Assembly: GCF_023898315.1 (NCBI RefSeq)
Contig: NC_064615.1
Span: 733,443,450 to 733,507,449 of the forward strand
Length of the DNA stretch: 64,000 bases
Source of the DNA: Schistocerca nitens
Taxonomy: Eukaryota; Arthropoda; Insecta; Orthoptera; Acrididae
Reading direction: 5' to 3'
Below the pieces are notes generated by a model. It searched no databases. It worked only from the letters and a program-made list of their open reading frames with translations, and was not told the DNA's origin. Positions 34,131 to 44,317 of the stretch are shown piece by piece (the first letter of the stretch is position 1; every line of letters begins with the position of its first letter). The translations under genes and the position numbers were made by a program.

Positions 34131-34789
34131 ACCCTTTGATGACTGGTCAGTAAGACATTCGGTTGTTGATAAAAGAACACACCTGACTCTAACAGTTTAA
34201 TGCGAACTATATCCACTGCTCTTCCTCTCCCAGGTCATCTGGCACCAGAGAAAAGCAGCTTCCGTCACTACCTTTTGAAAACGTATTTACATAACAAAAC
34301 TAAGAAATTACACGTAACCAACGTACAGTTGTAAATGGTTAAAATTCAGAATACACTCGAAAAAGAATAGAAAAACATCTGCATTAAACAGCTCTTAAGC
34401 AAATGCGAGTAAATATTACTACTTGTTGCGTGCATTGTGCTTGTCCACTAGTATGAGCTCTGACTTCTTTAGTCGTTTTTTTGTACCATGACTCCGTCGC
34501 CGGGACTTGTGGTAAGCTCCTCCTTACATGGACAATAAGAGTTTTAGTCCGTAACTGTAATTTAACGTTCATTGCGAGAGTTACATCGATGACTTGATAA
34601 GGTCCCTACTGCGTCATGAATGTTTTTGTCTTTGCTTTAGGCGTGTAGGTATTAGTGACTCATACCCATCGAACCACTCGATATTTTTGCAGTTTTCCCA
34701 TACACGGTGTGAACTGCTTTTTTCGTTCCAAAGTTTAAGCTCACTTTACAGCCTACCATATCTCCCATATTGTTTCAGCAAATTTTTTA

Positions 34790-35240
34790 ATAGATTCACA
34801 GTTTAGTCATAACTTGGAAGCATTATATCAAAGAGGATGGCATATCTTTACCGTACACCACTTCGAAATGTGAGAGACTATTACCAGAATGTGCTTTAAA
34901 GTTATACGTACAAACCACGTATTGTAAATGTGTACTCAGTCCGCATAATGGCTGTTAATATAATATCACAACACTTTATAGAATGTCCTATGAACTAGTT
35001 CCATAATGCCATTAGTTTTCGGATCGAACGAGCTTGTATGTAACTTCCGGATACAAAGTACATGAAATAATTCCTTTATCAAGTCGAATACAAAATTTGT
35101 ACTCTGATCTATAACTAAGCTATCAAGCACAAAAAACTGAATTATTCAGCTATTAACTAAAGCATGGGCTATGTATTAGCCTGCTGATCAGTAACTGCCC
35201 CGAAAAATGGTCTATAATTGTCAGTACATCTTTATTTCCA
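34790..35240 (-). pseudogene. gypsy C integrase core remnant
   Basis: The minus-strand frame gives a DQSTNFVFDLIKELFHVL block (second catalytic Asp region), then SSFDPKTNGIMELVHRTF (the E-containing helix) and FEVVYGKDMPSS, in the order of gypsy integrase. Stops and shifts are frequent. Confidence 0.65.
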
Positions 35241-35599
35241 GCGAATGTTCTATTCTACACTTCTAAAACATACATTTCAGTCATCTGAACAGGTTTCAGC
35301 GGCTCTGTTAGTCTCTTTCAAGGGATTTTTGATGACTAAGAGTAACTATTTATGAACAAGTATTGCTCGTCGTCACATTTCCTTGTTCTCCATCAGAACC
35401 TTACCACTACTCACATGTCGACTGATTGGCATCTTCCGTGACCTGCCAACACATGGTCAAGTACCCGTTGCAACACTTCATACTTGAGCACCAGCGCTGG
35501 TTTTTACCTGAGACCTGACCAAATTTGCTGGTCACTTGCACTTGGCTACTCTGTTACAGTATTGCCTAGCGAGTTCAGTACTCCAACTTTTCTGCTAAA

Positions 35600-35816
35600 T
35601 GTATTTCCATTTGTGTCTTCCAACCCGATTTATGGATCAGCTCATAATCAAATTCACTGAGTTTGAGTACCCAATTTACTCAACAGATCTTTCAGCCCCA
35701 ACAGCCATTTTCATGCATGATCTGTGACGAACTGAAACTTTACAGCAACATAAATAACAACGAAAGTACGCTATTCCGCATACCACTAACAACATTTCCT
35801 TGTCCATAGTGAAATA
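35600..35816 (-). pseudogene. gypsy C RNase H remnant
   Basis: TMDKEMLLVVCGIAYFRCYL and a shifted VTDHA...KWLLGLKDLLSK block match the RNase H of gypsy pol (usually TxEKELLAVVxxxxxFRxYL and TDHxxL). The domain is cut at 35816 by a mariner element. The upstream part should lie beyond 37121 but is weak there. Confidence 0.65.
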
Positions 35817-37119
35817 CGAGGGGTATTTGAAAAGTCCATGCAAAGTCCGAGAGATGGCACCATCGGAGCGTATCGAGGTCATGTTTAGTTAGTAGCATCT
35901 TTGGAAAGAACTCACACCAAGTTTCAGCCATATTGGTCTATTTCTTTGTGTTTGGCATTCGTGTGAATCAAGGAAGTCGAGCGACTGTCAAAAAATGGAC
36001 GAAAAAGAATGTCGTGTGGTGATTAAACACTGCTTTATAAAGTCAAAACGCCTCAGGAGACTGAAGAGGAGCTTCATAAACATTACGGTGACTCTGCACC
36101 TTCGATTATAACAGTTTATAAGTGGTTTCAAAATTTTCGGAGTGGCCATACGGGCACAAGTGATGCTGAACGTTCTGGATGCCCTGTGGAGGTTACGACT
36201 CCAGAAATCATTGATAAAATCCTTGATATGGTGATGGACGACATACGAGTTAAGGTGTGTGAGATTGCTAGTTCTGTGGGCATGTAGAATAAACGGGTAC
36301 ATAATATTTGGGATAAACGTTTGGACATGAGAAAGTTATCCACAAGATGGGTTCCGCGATTGCTCACGCTTGACCAAAAACGGAATCGTGTGAAGTGTCG
36401 CAAGGATGGTTTGCAGCTGTTCAGGAATAATCCACAGGAGTTTAAGCGTCGTTTCGACACTGTTGATTAAACATGGATACATTACTATACTCCTGAGACC
36501 AAACAACAATCTAAACAATGGGTTACGAAGGGAGAATCTGCAGCAAAAAAGGTGAAGACCATTCCTTCGGCCGGAAAGGTTATGGCGACTGTCTTTTGGG
36601 ATTCACAAGGGATAATCCTCATCGACTATCTGGAAAAGGTTAAAACTATTACAATTGCATATTATTCATCGTTATTGGACCGTTTGACAACCGAGCTGCA
36701 CGAAAAACTCAAACGATTGAACCGCAAAAAGTCCTTTTTCACCACGACAATGCACCAGCACGCACTTCAGCAGTTGTGGTCGCAAAATTAATGGAAATAG
36801 GATTCCAACTCGTTTCACATCCCTCCTGTTCTCCAGACTTGGCTCCCTCGGACTACTATTTGTCCCCCAATTTGAAGAAAAAGATGCTGGCAGGACAAAG
36901 ATTTTATTCAAACGAGGAGGTGATTGCAGCGACTAATAGCTATTTTGCAGACGTGGACAGTTCCTATTATTCGGAAGTGATCAACAAATTTGAACAGCGT
37001 TGGACGACGTATATGAGTCTAAAAGGAGACTATGTCGAAAAATAAGAAAAGTTTACCACAAACACGTAAGTAGTTTTTCTTTTTGCACGGACTTTTCACA
37101 CACCCCTCGTAGTTGCGCA
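35817..37119 (+). mobile_element. mariner transposon, decayed
   Basis: The inverted ends begin CGAGGGGTATTTGAAAAGTC and CGAGGGGTGTGTGAAAAGTC, flanked by TA at 35815-35816 and 37120-37121. 1303 bp. It sits within the RNase H region of gypsy C. Confidence 0.92.
35993..37045 (+). pseudogene. mariner transposase
   Basis: Starts MDEKECRVVIKHCFIKSK with the helix-turn-helix region (PSITVYKWFQNFRSG), then RWVPRLLTLDQKRNR (the WVPHELT-type motif). The first catalytic D is followed by a TAA at 36468 in place of the Glu of VDETW. The second D block (a shifted HDNAPAHT) is near 36750, and SCSPDLAPSDYYLSPNLKK holds the third D, a DD34D-type mariner. At least one nonsense and two frameshift changes inactivate it. 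Confidence 0.88.
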
Positions 37120-37403
37120 CCGTTTTGTTTAGGCGCCTTGAACCATACGCTACTGCACGCGCCTGCACTTTTCATATTCAGGTCCAGAATGCCACCAACC
37201 GCACATTACTGGCTTCATGTGAGAGGATAAATTTCTTCTCAAAACAAGGAACGACTAAGTCCTGGATTAGGCACTAATGCTGACTTCAGTGGTTGAAATG
37301 GTGTTTGACGTTCTGCTGACCGCTGGAATTTCCTGCTCTTCTTCAACAGTCAAGTCAAAGTTTCTGTAATCTGTATAAAATTCTTTACAAATTTTTGATA
37401 ATA

Positions 37404-38825
37404 CACTCCTGGAAATGGAAAAAAGAACACATTGACACCGGTGTGTCAGACCCACCATACTTGCTCCGGACACTGCGAGAGGGCTGTACAAGCAATGATC
37501 ACACGCACGGCACAGCGGACACACCAGGAACCGCGGTGTTGGCCGTCGAATGGCGCTAGCTGCGCAGCATTTGTGCACCGCCGCCGTCAGTGTCAGCCAG
37601 TTTGCCGTGGCATACGGAGCTCCATCGCAGTCTTTAACACTGGTAGCATGCCGCGACAGCGTGGACGTGAACCGTATGTGCAGTTGACGGACTTTGAGCG
37701 AGGGCGTATAGTGGGCATGCGGGAGGCCGGGTGGACGTACCGCCGAATTGCTCAACACGTGGGGCGTGAGGTCTCCACAGTACATCGATGTTGTCGCCAG
37801 TGGTCGGCGGAAGGTGCACGTGCCCGTCGACCTGGGACCGGACCGCAGCGACGCACGGATGCACGCCAAGACCGTAGGATCCTACGCAGTGCCATAGGGG
37901 ACCGCACCGCCACTTCCCAGCAAATTAGGGACACTGTTGCTCCTGGGGTATCGGCGAGGACCATTCGCAACCGTCTCCATGAAGCTGGGCTACGGTCCCG
38001 CACACCGTTAGGCCGTCTTCCGCTCACGCCCCAACATCGTGCAGCCCGCCTCCAGTGGTGTCGCGACAGGCGTGAATGGAGGGACGAATGGAGACGTGTC
38101 GTCTTCAGCGATGAGAGTCGCTTCTGCCTTGGTGCCAATGATGGTCGTATGCGTGTTTGGCGCCGTGCAGGTGAGCGCCACAATCAGGACTGCATACGAC
38201 CGAGGCACACAGGGCCAACACCCGGCATCATGGTGTGGGGAGCGATCTCCTACACTGGCCGTACACCACTGGTGATCGTCGAGGGGACACTGAATAGTGC
38301 ACGGTACATCCAAACCGTCATCGAACCCATCGTTCTACCATTCCTAGACCGGCAAGGGAACTTGCTGTTCCAACAGGACAATGCACGTCCGCATGTATCC
38401 CGTGCCACCCAACGTGCTCTAGAAGGTGTAAGTCAACTACCCTGGCCAGCAAGATCTCCGGATCTGTCCCCCATTGAGCCTGTTTGGGACTGGATGAAGC
38501 GTCGTCTCACGCGGTCTGCACGTCCAGCACGAACGCTGGTCCAACTGAGGCGCCAGGTGGAAATGGCATGGCAAGCCGTTCCACAGGACTACATCCAGCA
38601 TCTCTACGATCGTCTCCATGGGAGAACAGCAGCCTGCATTGCTGCGAAAGGTGGATATACACTGTACTAGTGCCGACATTGTGCATGCTCTGTTGCCTGT
38701 GTCTATGTGCCTGTGGTTCTGTCAGTGTGATCATGTGATGTATCTGACCCCAGGAATGTGTCAATAAAGTTTCCCCTTCCTGGGACAATGAATTCACGGT
38801 GTTCTTATTTCAATTTCCAGGAGTG
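37404..38825 (+). mobile_element. Tc1-like transposon, intact copy 2 (1422 bp)
   Basis: Same ends, same length and same family as copy 1 (29002-30423), in the opposite orientation. TA duplications lie at 37402-37403 and 38826-38827. The right flank is a SINE fragment that stops exactly at the transposon. The left flank is not SINE. Confidence 0.95.
37648..38670 (+). CDS. Tc1-like transposase, intact copy 2
   Basis: 340 residues from MPRQRGREPYVQL. An in-frame upstream extension to 37432 runs through the terminal region and is not expected to be used, because copy 1 has no such extension. Motifs and catalytic residues are as in copy 1 (DESRFCLGANDGR, QQDNARPHVS, SPDLSPIEPVW; 32 residues between second D and E). 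Differences from copy 1 include F for L at 16, A for D at 27, R for L at 69 and R for C at 86 and 143. The open frame and perfect length suggest recent activity. Confidence 0.92.
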   Translation: MPRQRGREPYVQLTDFERGRIVGMREAGWTYRRIAQHVGREVSTVHRCCRQWSAEGARARRPGTGPQRRTDARQDRRILRSAIGDRTATSQQIRDTVAPGVSARTIRNRLHEAGLRSRTPLGRLPLTPQHRAARLQWCRDRREWRDEWRRVVFSDESRFCLGANDGRMRVWRRAGERHNQDCIRPRHTGPTPGIMVWGAISYTGRTPLVIVEGTLNSARYIQTVIEPIVLPFLDRQGNLLFQQDNARPHVSRATQRALEGVSQLPWPARSPDLSPIEPVWDWMKRRLTRSARPARTLVQLRRQVEMAWQAVPQDYIQHLYDRLHGRTAACIAAKGGYTLY

Positions 38826-38827
38826 TA

Positions 38828-38962
38828 CTTAAACCTAACTAAGGACAGCACACAACACCCAGTCATCACGAGGCAGAGAAAATCTCTGACCCCGCCAGGA
38901 ATCGAACCCGGGAACCCGAGCGCGGGAAGCGAGAACGCTACCGCACGACCACGAGCTGCGGA
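38828..38962 (-). repeat. SINE (type 1 head), 3' part missing
   Basis: The minus-strand head and middle are normal (B box GGAATCGAACC at about 38900), but the SINE stops at the edge of Tc1 copy 2. Its 3' third is absent on the other side. Confidence 0.85.
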
Positions 38963-39939
38963 CAAGGTTCTAGGTTAAGCTGCTGCAACGGCGGAGCACC
39001 AGGTTTACAGAAGTCTTGACTCTCAAGTAGACTATACTGAAAACTAATACGCTATATAGTAGATGTGTGTTTATACACTTGACTGTTGTGAAGGGCTTTT
39101 CTCAGCCATCAAAAGAATAGAAAGCAAAGAAAGGCCACTCTCTCAGAACATTGCACTAATGCAGAAACAACTTTTCTGCCTTTTATTTAGCTTCCGATTT
39201 GAAGAGACATCTGGCAAGGATCTTCCATGATGACCCATCTGACACTTCACAGCGGGAGACGATGCTCTGTGTAGCAGAAGTGCTTCGCTACCCTACCTCT
39301 CCCGAATTAGTACAGAGTTGACTGCAGGTGACTCATGAGTCACTGTGCTCTTGGTTCACTAACAGATCTAGCCCCTGGCAGTTTCAGTAAGAGTCCTTTT
39401 GCCTTGCAGAAATGTAAGGAAATAAAAGAAAAACCAATCACCAACCATTTACCACCATAATAAGTGTAAATTGTTCAATTTAGAAGGAGTTTGATGGTAC
39501 ATCTGTCAGCTCCAAGGAAACCATCGGCTGGGGACCTGCAGCGATTGTCAAACTAGACATATATTGTTACACTGATTATAAATGACAACTGTAGACAATT
39601 TTAGGTAGTAAAAACTTAATTCCCCTTATTCAGTTTTTATAGTTCTCTTTGTTTTCGGTAAAATTATAAATAACTAATAAGAATGAAATCTTTTCACAAT
39701 TCCCAAATCCTTATGCAGAATTATGTAATGATATTTTTAATTTGTACTGAAGAAGAAATGTAGGAATTTTTGAGATCTGAATTATGAAAGAGATATAATG
39801 GAAAACTATTAGTCCTCCTCTCAATTCTACCAAAAAATGTTGTAACAACGGAAGAATACAGGACAGTGATCTTGAATTAAAAAGAGAAGGCGCATTACGT
39901 TCATTTATCTTAGCATATAATTGGTGACCCATGCTGAAC
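38963..39939. other. unreadable part of gypsy C
   Basis: It lies between RT and RNase H segments of gypsy C and is probably pol sequence. I could not align any conserved motif by eye. Confidence 0.35.
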
Positions 39940-40236
39940 CGATCGCTAAAGAAACAGCTTTGCCCATCACTACCATCTAATAAACTTTGGAACGTAATTG
40001 GCGCGTTTTTCAGCCGCAGTAACGTCCTTTTATACTGATAATATCATCATGGGACTCTGAAAGGGTCTTCGCTCTGTCTTCGAGGACTATCTCTACTTGT
40101 TGATAGCAGCTTCATAGAGCCACTGTTGCAAGGTACTGTCCTAGATTGTCTAACGTTTCCGCAACATTGGGGATCGGATATCTGTTCTTCTTATTACCAT
40201 CTCATGACTATTTTCTCACGAGGACAATATTTCGCC
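39940..40236 (-). pseudogene. gypsy C reverse transcriptase, fingers/palm remnant
   Basis: The minus-strand frame reads KKNRYPIPNVAETLDNLGQ, then FRVP, YYQYKR and LKNAPITFQSLLD, the conserved first half of gypsy RT (normally RYPIPxxxxxLxxLG and GLxNAPxTFQ). Stops interrupt it. Its first residues (SDSPW) lie on the other side of an inversion, at about 43506-43520. Confidence 0.8.
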
Positions 40237-40245
40237 CCATGGACT

Positions 40246-40270
40246 ATCAAAAAATGGTGCAAATGGCTCT
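40246..40270 (-). repeat. 3' tail of a SINE split by an inversion
   Basis: The minus strand reads CTCAGAGCCATTTGCACC and then a T run, the end of the common SINE body. It is followed by AGTCCATGG (40237-40245 on the minus strand), the same 9 bp that precede the SINE body at 43521. Confidence 0.85.
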
Positions 40271-40498
40271 GAGCAGCAATCGGTATAAAATGCTAAAAAT
40301 CCAATAAAAACAGTATCAATAGCTTTTCAGATTTTTATTCGGTAGCACCTGGTTTCTGCCGTTTCCTCAGACTATCTTCGGGCTTTTCCCCGCCATTATT
40401 GCAGTCGATGACTGCAGATGAAGCGAGATCCGTAGAAGAAAGGATGTAATCATTTGTACGTCTTATATGTAATCACATTCGCCATCGGCGAATAAGTT
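40271..40498 (+). repeat. 228-bp inverted repeat, left arm
   Basis: From GAGCAGCAATCGG to CATTCGCCATCGG. It matches the complement of 43688-43915 over its full length with only a few differences. The arm replaces part of a SINE and marks an inversion breakpoint. Confidence 0.93.
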
Positions 40499-40566
40499 TG
40501 TTCAGTGTATAATTATTGTTTATGTGTTGGGAGTGCAGTTTCCCTATTTCTACTTATTGTTGTAAA

Positions 40567-41395
40567 ATGGCAGTGGTAGAGTACGAAAACTCCACGCAAA
40601 ACTAGAGACAGTGTCAGGAATGAATTGCCACGAAGAACAGGAACAAGAGGAGCTACACAGGCAGGTAAAGGTTTTACAAGCTGTGGTTCAGCAGTTGCAA
40701 GCGGGATATTAGAAGGCCCCTCTTTCGATCCATCGACAGCTACGTTAGTAACAGACTCTTCTGACTAGTCAACAGAGGACGTAATTGCGTTCGCTGACAA
40801 TGATGAAGTTACCGCAAAAGTGAGTGGTTGGTCAGACGAGATTTTTCTCTGTGTGGCTATGATTGACAGGCGTATAAAAGTCGTACGTGTTGCACCCAGA
40901 AGTTCACAGTAAGGCGCTACAGTCTGGAGCCGCGCGACCGCTATGGTCGCAGGTTCGAATCCTGCCTCGGGCATGGATGTTTGTGATGTCCTCAGATTAG
41001 TTACGTTTAAGTAGTTCTAAGTTCTAGGGAACTGATGACCTCAGAAGTTAAGTCTCATAGTGCTCAGAGCCATTTGAACGATTATCTTAGTAAGGCCGAA
41101 ACATTCCAGCAGTTTGCTAACGTTTAATGGTAACGTTATCAGAAACGGGACACCGGGTAAAGCATTGTGGGGAATGTAGGTGGAGAAAACATCAGAAGCA
41201 GCCGTTAAAAGCAAAAGGGAGTGGTTCAATCATAGGAAGGAATTCTCAATAGATGCAACACTCCACAAATAGATGCACAGACGAAATGCTACTTTTCAGG
41301 CTTTGTGAGAGGCGAGGAACACAAATTTCTGGTTGAAACAGACGCGCAGTTGTCAGCCGTCAGTCTGGACCTCGTAGGCAGAAGGAGACTGGGAG
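40567..41395 (+). pseudogene. gypsy C gag and protease remnant (inside the inverted block)
   Basis: From the ATG at 40567 the frames give a coiled-coil-like stretch (ELHRQVKVLQAVVQQLQAG). After the SINE at 40912-41079 they give a decayed CCHC knuckle (ETGHRVKHCGECRW near 41140) and KFLVETDAQLSAVSLDLV near 41325, an aspartic-protease motif with DTG changed to ETD. The strand is opposite to the RT of gypsy C, which the inversion explains. Confidence 0.55.
40912..41079 (+). repeat. tRNA-derived SINE, type 2 head, 5'-truncated
   Basis: It starts within the head (GGCGCTACAGTCTGG), then the B box GGTTCGAATCC, the shared body and CTCAGAGCCATTTGAACG. The A box is missing. Inserted in the gag/protease region of gypsy C. 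Confidence 0.85.
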
Positions 41396-41429
41396 AGCCC
41401 GCGTCATAAATCGGGGGCAGCGGGTAATG

Positions 41430-42649
41430 GGAAGGTTACCCACAAAGTAATGCACCACATTTTTTTCTGAGTCGAAAATAATGCTACGAATGCGAAACGT
41501 GACGTATGTAGTATTTGACGTCTCCTGAGAGAACACACCAAGATTCCGTCTCTTGCAACAGATAATGTAGCTGCAGGACAGTTTCAAAATGGCGACTGTA
41601 AATGATGTACAGTAGAAGCAAGGTGCCGTCATTGAATTTCTCAGTGCAGAGAAAGATGTTGTGTGCAATATTCACAAACGCTTGTGCGAAGTCTATGGAG
41701 CATCTGCTGTTGACAGAAGTACAGTTAGTCGCTGGGCACGGATGTTGATCGGCGGAGGTCCACGATTTGCAGCGGTGGAGGAGAGCATCCACGGCTGTCA
41801 CACCTGACAAGTTCCAGCGAGCTGATGTTGTCATTCGCGAGGACAGACGCATTACGTCTCGGCAGTTGACGCTGCATCTGTCAATCAGCAATGGAAATGT
41901 GGATGCAATTACCCGCTCTCTTGGATGTTCAAAAGTGTGTGCAAGATGGTTACTGCGGTGTCTAACGATGCGTCACAAATCCCACAGAAAAAAAAAACAT
42001 TTGTCTCGATTTGCTGGAACGTTTTGAAGCTCAGGGGGAAGCCTTCTCGTCCCGGATTGTGGCGGGTGAAGAAACCTGGGTTCACCATTTTGAGCCCGAA
42101 ACAAAACGACTCCCCACAGAAGAAAAAATTCAAAGCAACTGCTTCCGCCGGTAAGGTAATGATCAACGCGTCCTGGGACTGCAAAGGTGTGATTCTGATT
42201 GATGTGATGCCGATAGGCAGTACCATTAATTCAGATGCATTGCCAACACATTAACAGAACTCAAGACGTGCTTGCAGCGACTTCGGCGCAACAGCAACGC
42301 AGGAATGTTTTCCTGCAACACGATAATGCTCGGCCCCACACAAGTCTGAGGACTGCTGAACACATCGCAAAATACGGTTAGACTTTGTTACCCATCCATC
42401 CTACAGCCCTGATCTTCACCCGTCGCACTTCCATTTGCTTAGGTCATTAAAAGATTCCGTTCATGGAAGACGTTTCGAGGACGATGAGGAGGTGATTCAC
42501 ACAGTGAAGTACTGGCTCCACCACCAGGACAAAGATTGGAAGGGCGCGTAGATAAAACACCATTATTTTGTGTGTGTAATTCTCAGTATGTTCAATAAAA
42601 AACTGTTGAAAAAAAAAACTACAGTGCATTACTTTCTCGGCAACCCTCG
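41430..42649 (+). mobile_element. mariner transposon, second family, decayed
   Basis: The inverted ends share GGTT-CC and AAAGTAATGCAC (left 41430-41455; right complement from 42649: CGAGGGTTGCCGAGAAAGTA). The right flank is TA, the left has decayed. Confidence 0.8.
41590..42570 (+). pseudogene. mariner transposase, second family
   Basis: The frames carry GAVIEFLSAEKDVVCNIHKRL and VDRSTVSRWARM (DNA-binding region), then LKLRGKPSRPG and KATASAGKVMINASWDCKGVILIDVMP (the core), a DNARPHTSLRTAEH-like block near 42325 and a PSYSPDLHPSHFHLLRSLKDS-like block near 42400. Several frameshifts and stops make it non-functional. It differs in sequence from the mariner at 35817. Confidence 0.82.
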
Positions 42650-43480
42650 TAATACTGTTGAGACATTCGGTATGATACTGCTCAGTTTCAGTAACTTGAC
42701 TAAAGATTTGCATGAGTGTATGGAACTGCACCATAAGTGGGTAGTCAGCAATTATTGGACTAAATCCTCTTGACAAACACCACGTCAAAAACTATCTTTC
42801 GCAGTATACAGCATATCTCAATGGGACATTGTTTCTATAGGGGGATACGACTGCAGACGAGGCAATCTGACAAGGCGTACACATCACGAAGGCGTTGCTG
42901 ACTAAACTGCGAATATGTACGCTAAGGATTGGTTCCCATGATGAAGTACCAGCAGGTAAGGGGAAGTTAGTCTTTGCTTCCTTTGATACTGCATTGCGAC
43001 GTGAATCATTGGACGTGGTAGAGCCACTAAGGAAAATGAAGAACTAGACAGAATGCATCGATTTGCACGCAAAAGCTTATAGCGTGGAAGTAATATCAAT
43101 GGTGAATTTATGGTTCCCGTAAGCTTGAAAAATTTCGTCATGGACATGGTTAGTATCTCGAAGGCCATAATAACTGCCATATTACAAGCATCATGTGATG
43201 AAGATGTTGATAGATCATGTGATGATCAGAGCCGTAAGTTAAATGTCGAAGTAGCAGCGTTACGTGAAAATGTGTAGCACTTGCGAGGCAGATATCACCA
43301 GGTAACGGACGCTTTGCAACTACGGTTTATGGATTCATTTAATACGATGAGTCCTTTGCCAGCAACAACAGTAACCCGGCACCGTATATCTATATCTACA
43401 GATAATAACGTTCGGGTTTACAGAAAGCTGCACCGATAGCGAAGCTTCTTCGCCCATAATGGAAGACTTCATAGATCAAT
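42650..43480 (+). other. decayed coding-like sequence inside the inverted block
   Basis: Short open stretches such as KLNVEVAALRENV near 43230 look like retroelement Gag/Pol sequence, and the position suggests the protease-to-RT part of gypsy C. I could not make a firm assignment. Confidence 0.35.
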
Positions 43481-43520
43481 AGTTAGCGGAACGTTTATTA
43501 GACGCAGTGACAGTCCATGG
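43481..43520 (+). pseudogene. gypsy C RT, first residues (separated by inversion)
   Basis: The frame reads FIRRSDSPW and ends at the target duplication of a SINE. In gypsy RT this motif directly precedes the segment found on the minus strand from 40236, so the two were contiguous before the inversion. Confidence 0.7.
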
Positions 43521-43687
43521 CCAGCCGCGGTGGCCGAGCGGTTCTAGGCGCTTCAGTCCGGAACCACGCGACTGCTACGGTCGTGAGTTCGAATCCTGCC
43601 TCGGGCATGGATGTGTGTGATGTCCGTAGGTTAGTTAGGTTTCACTAGTTCTAAGTTCTAGCGGACTGATGACCTGAGATGTTAAGT
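43521..43687 (+). repeat. body of the SINE split by an inversion (type 2 head)
   Basis: A box TGGCCGAGCGG, a B box with one change (AGTTCGAATCC) and the shared body up to GATGTTAAGTCC, where the 228-bp arm starts. Its missing tail is at 40246-40270 on the other strand. AGTCCATGG at 43512-43520 is the target duplication. Confidence 0.9.
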
Positions 43688-43915
43688 CCGATGGCGAATG
43701 TGATTACATATTAGACGTACAAATGATTACATCCTTTCTTCTACGGATCCCGCTTCATCTGCAGTCATCGACTGCCATAATGGCGGGGAAAAGCCCGAAG
43801 ATAGTCTGAGAAAAGGGCAGAAACCAGGTGCTACCGAATAAAAATCTGAAAAGCTATTGATACTGTTTTTATTGGTTTTTTAGCATTTTATACCGATTGC
43901 TGCTCTGCTTCAATT
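43688..43915 (-). repeat. 228-bp inverted repeat, right arm
   Basis: From CCGATGGCGAATG to CCGATTGCTGCTC, the complement of 40271-40498, same length. Confidence 0.93.
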
Positions 43916-43992
43916 ACAGAACGCTTTCTAACATTTAAAACTGTAACTCCCATCATGTGTACTTCGTTGGGCACGTAATACAGATTTGCAGT

Positions 43993-44094
43993 CTGCATTT
44001 AATTGTGTCTGAATAGTACTACAGAATGTCCTTTTGACATGCATGCATATCCGAAAAACATTGTATAGTACAACTGAGACACTGAAAATTGCAG
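43993..44094. repeat. 102-bp imperfect palindrome
   Basis: Two arms of about 50 bp (from CTGCATTTAATTG to CACTGAAAATTGCAG) are imperfect complements meeting at GACATGCATGCATATCC. A single arm recurs at about 45530-45586. Confidence 0.75.
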
Positions 44095-44317
44095 AAATTA
44101 AACTATGCTTTTCTATATGTATGAAGGACACTGTACAGCACCATTCAGAAATTTAGACATTGTAGACCTGTACTGTATGCCGAGGAAAGCAAACAAGCCG
44201 AGAATAACACTTTCTCTCACCGAGTTGTTCTCACATGGAAAGTATGCGCGTATAGGACGTGCACACTGTGATACATGTAGGTTTGGGTCAGTCCAGAAGG
44301 CGTGTACAGATAACCTA

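Larger units (their letters stand above)
33758..40242 (-). mobile_element. Ty3/gypsy retrotransposon C, decayed, minus strand
   Basis: Reading the minus strand from 40242 downwards gives RT, RNase H, integrase and a possible env-like tail, all with stops. Inserted into it are a SINE (38828-38962), a Tc1-like element (37404-38825) and a mariner (35817-37119). Its gag/protease end and the first RT residues lie on the opposite strand within the inverted block 40499-43687. The total is a single old element broken by insertions and one inversion. Confidence 0.75.

Noticed and set aside
40271-43915. A 3.6-kb DNA transposon with 228-bp terminal inverted repeats
   Set aside because: The split SINE and its duplicated flanks show that the arms are two opposed copies that recombined. 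No transposase spans the block as one unit.
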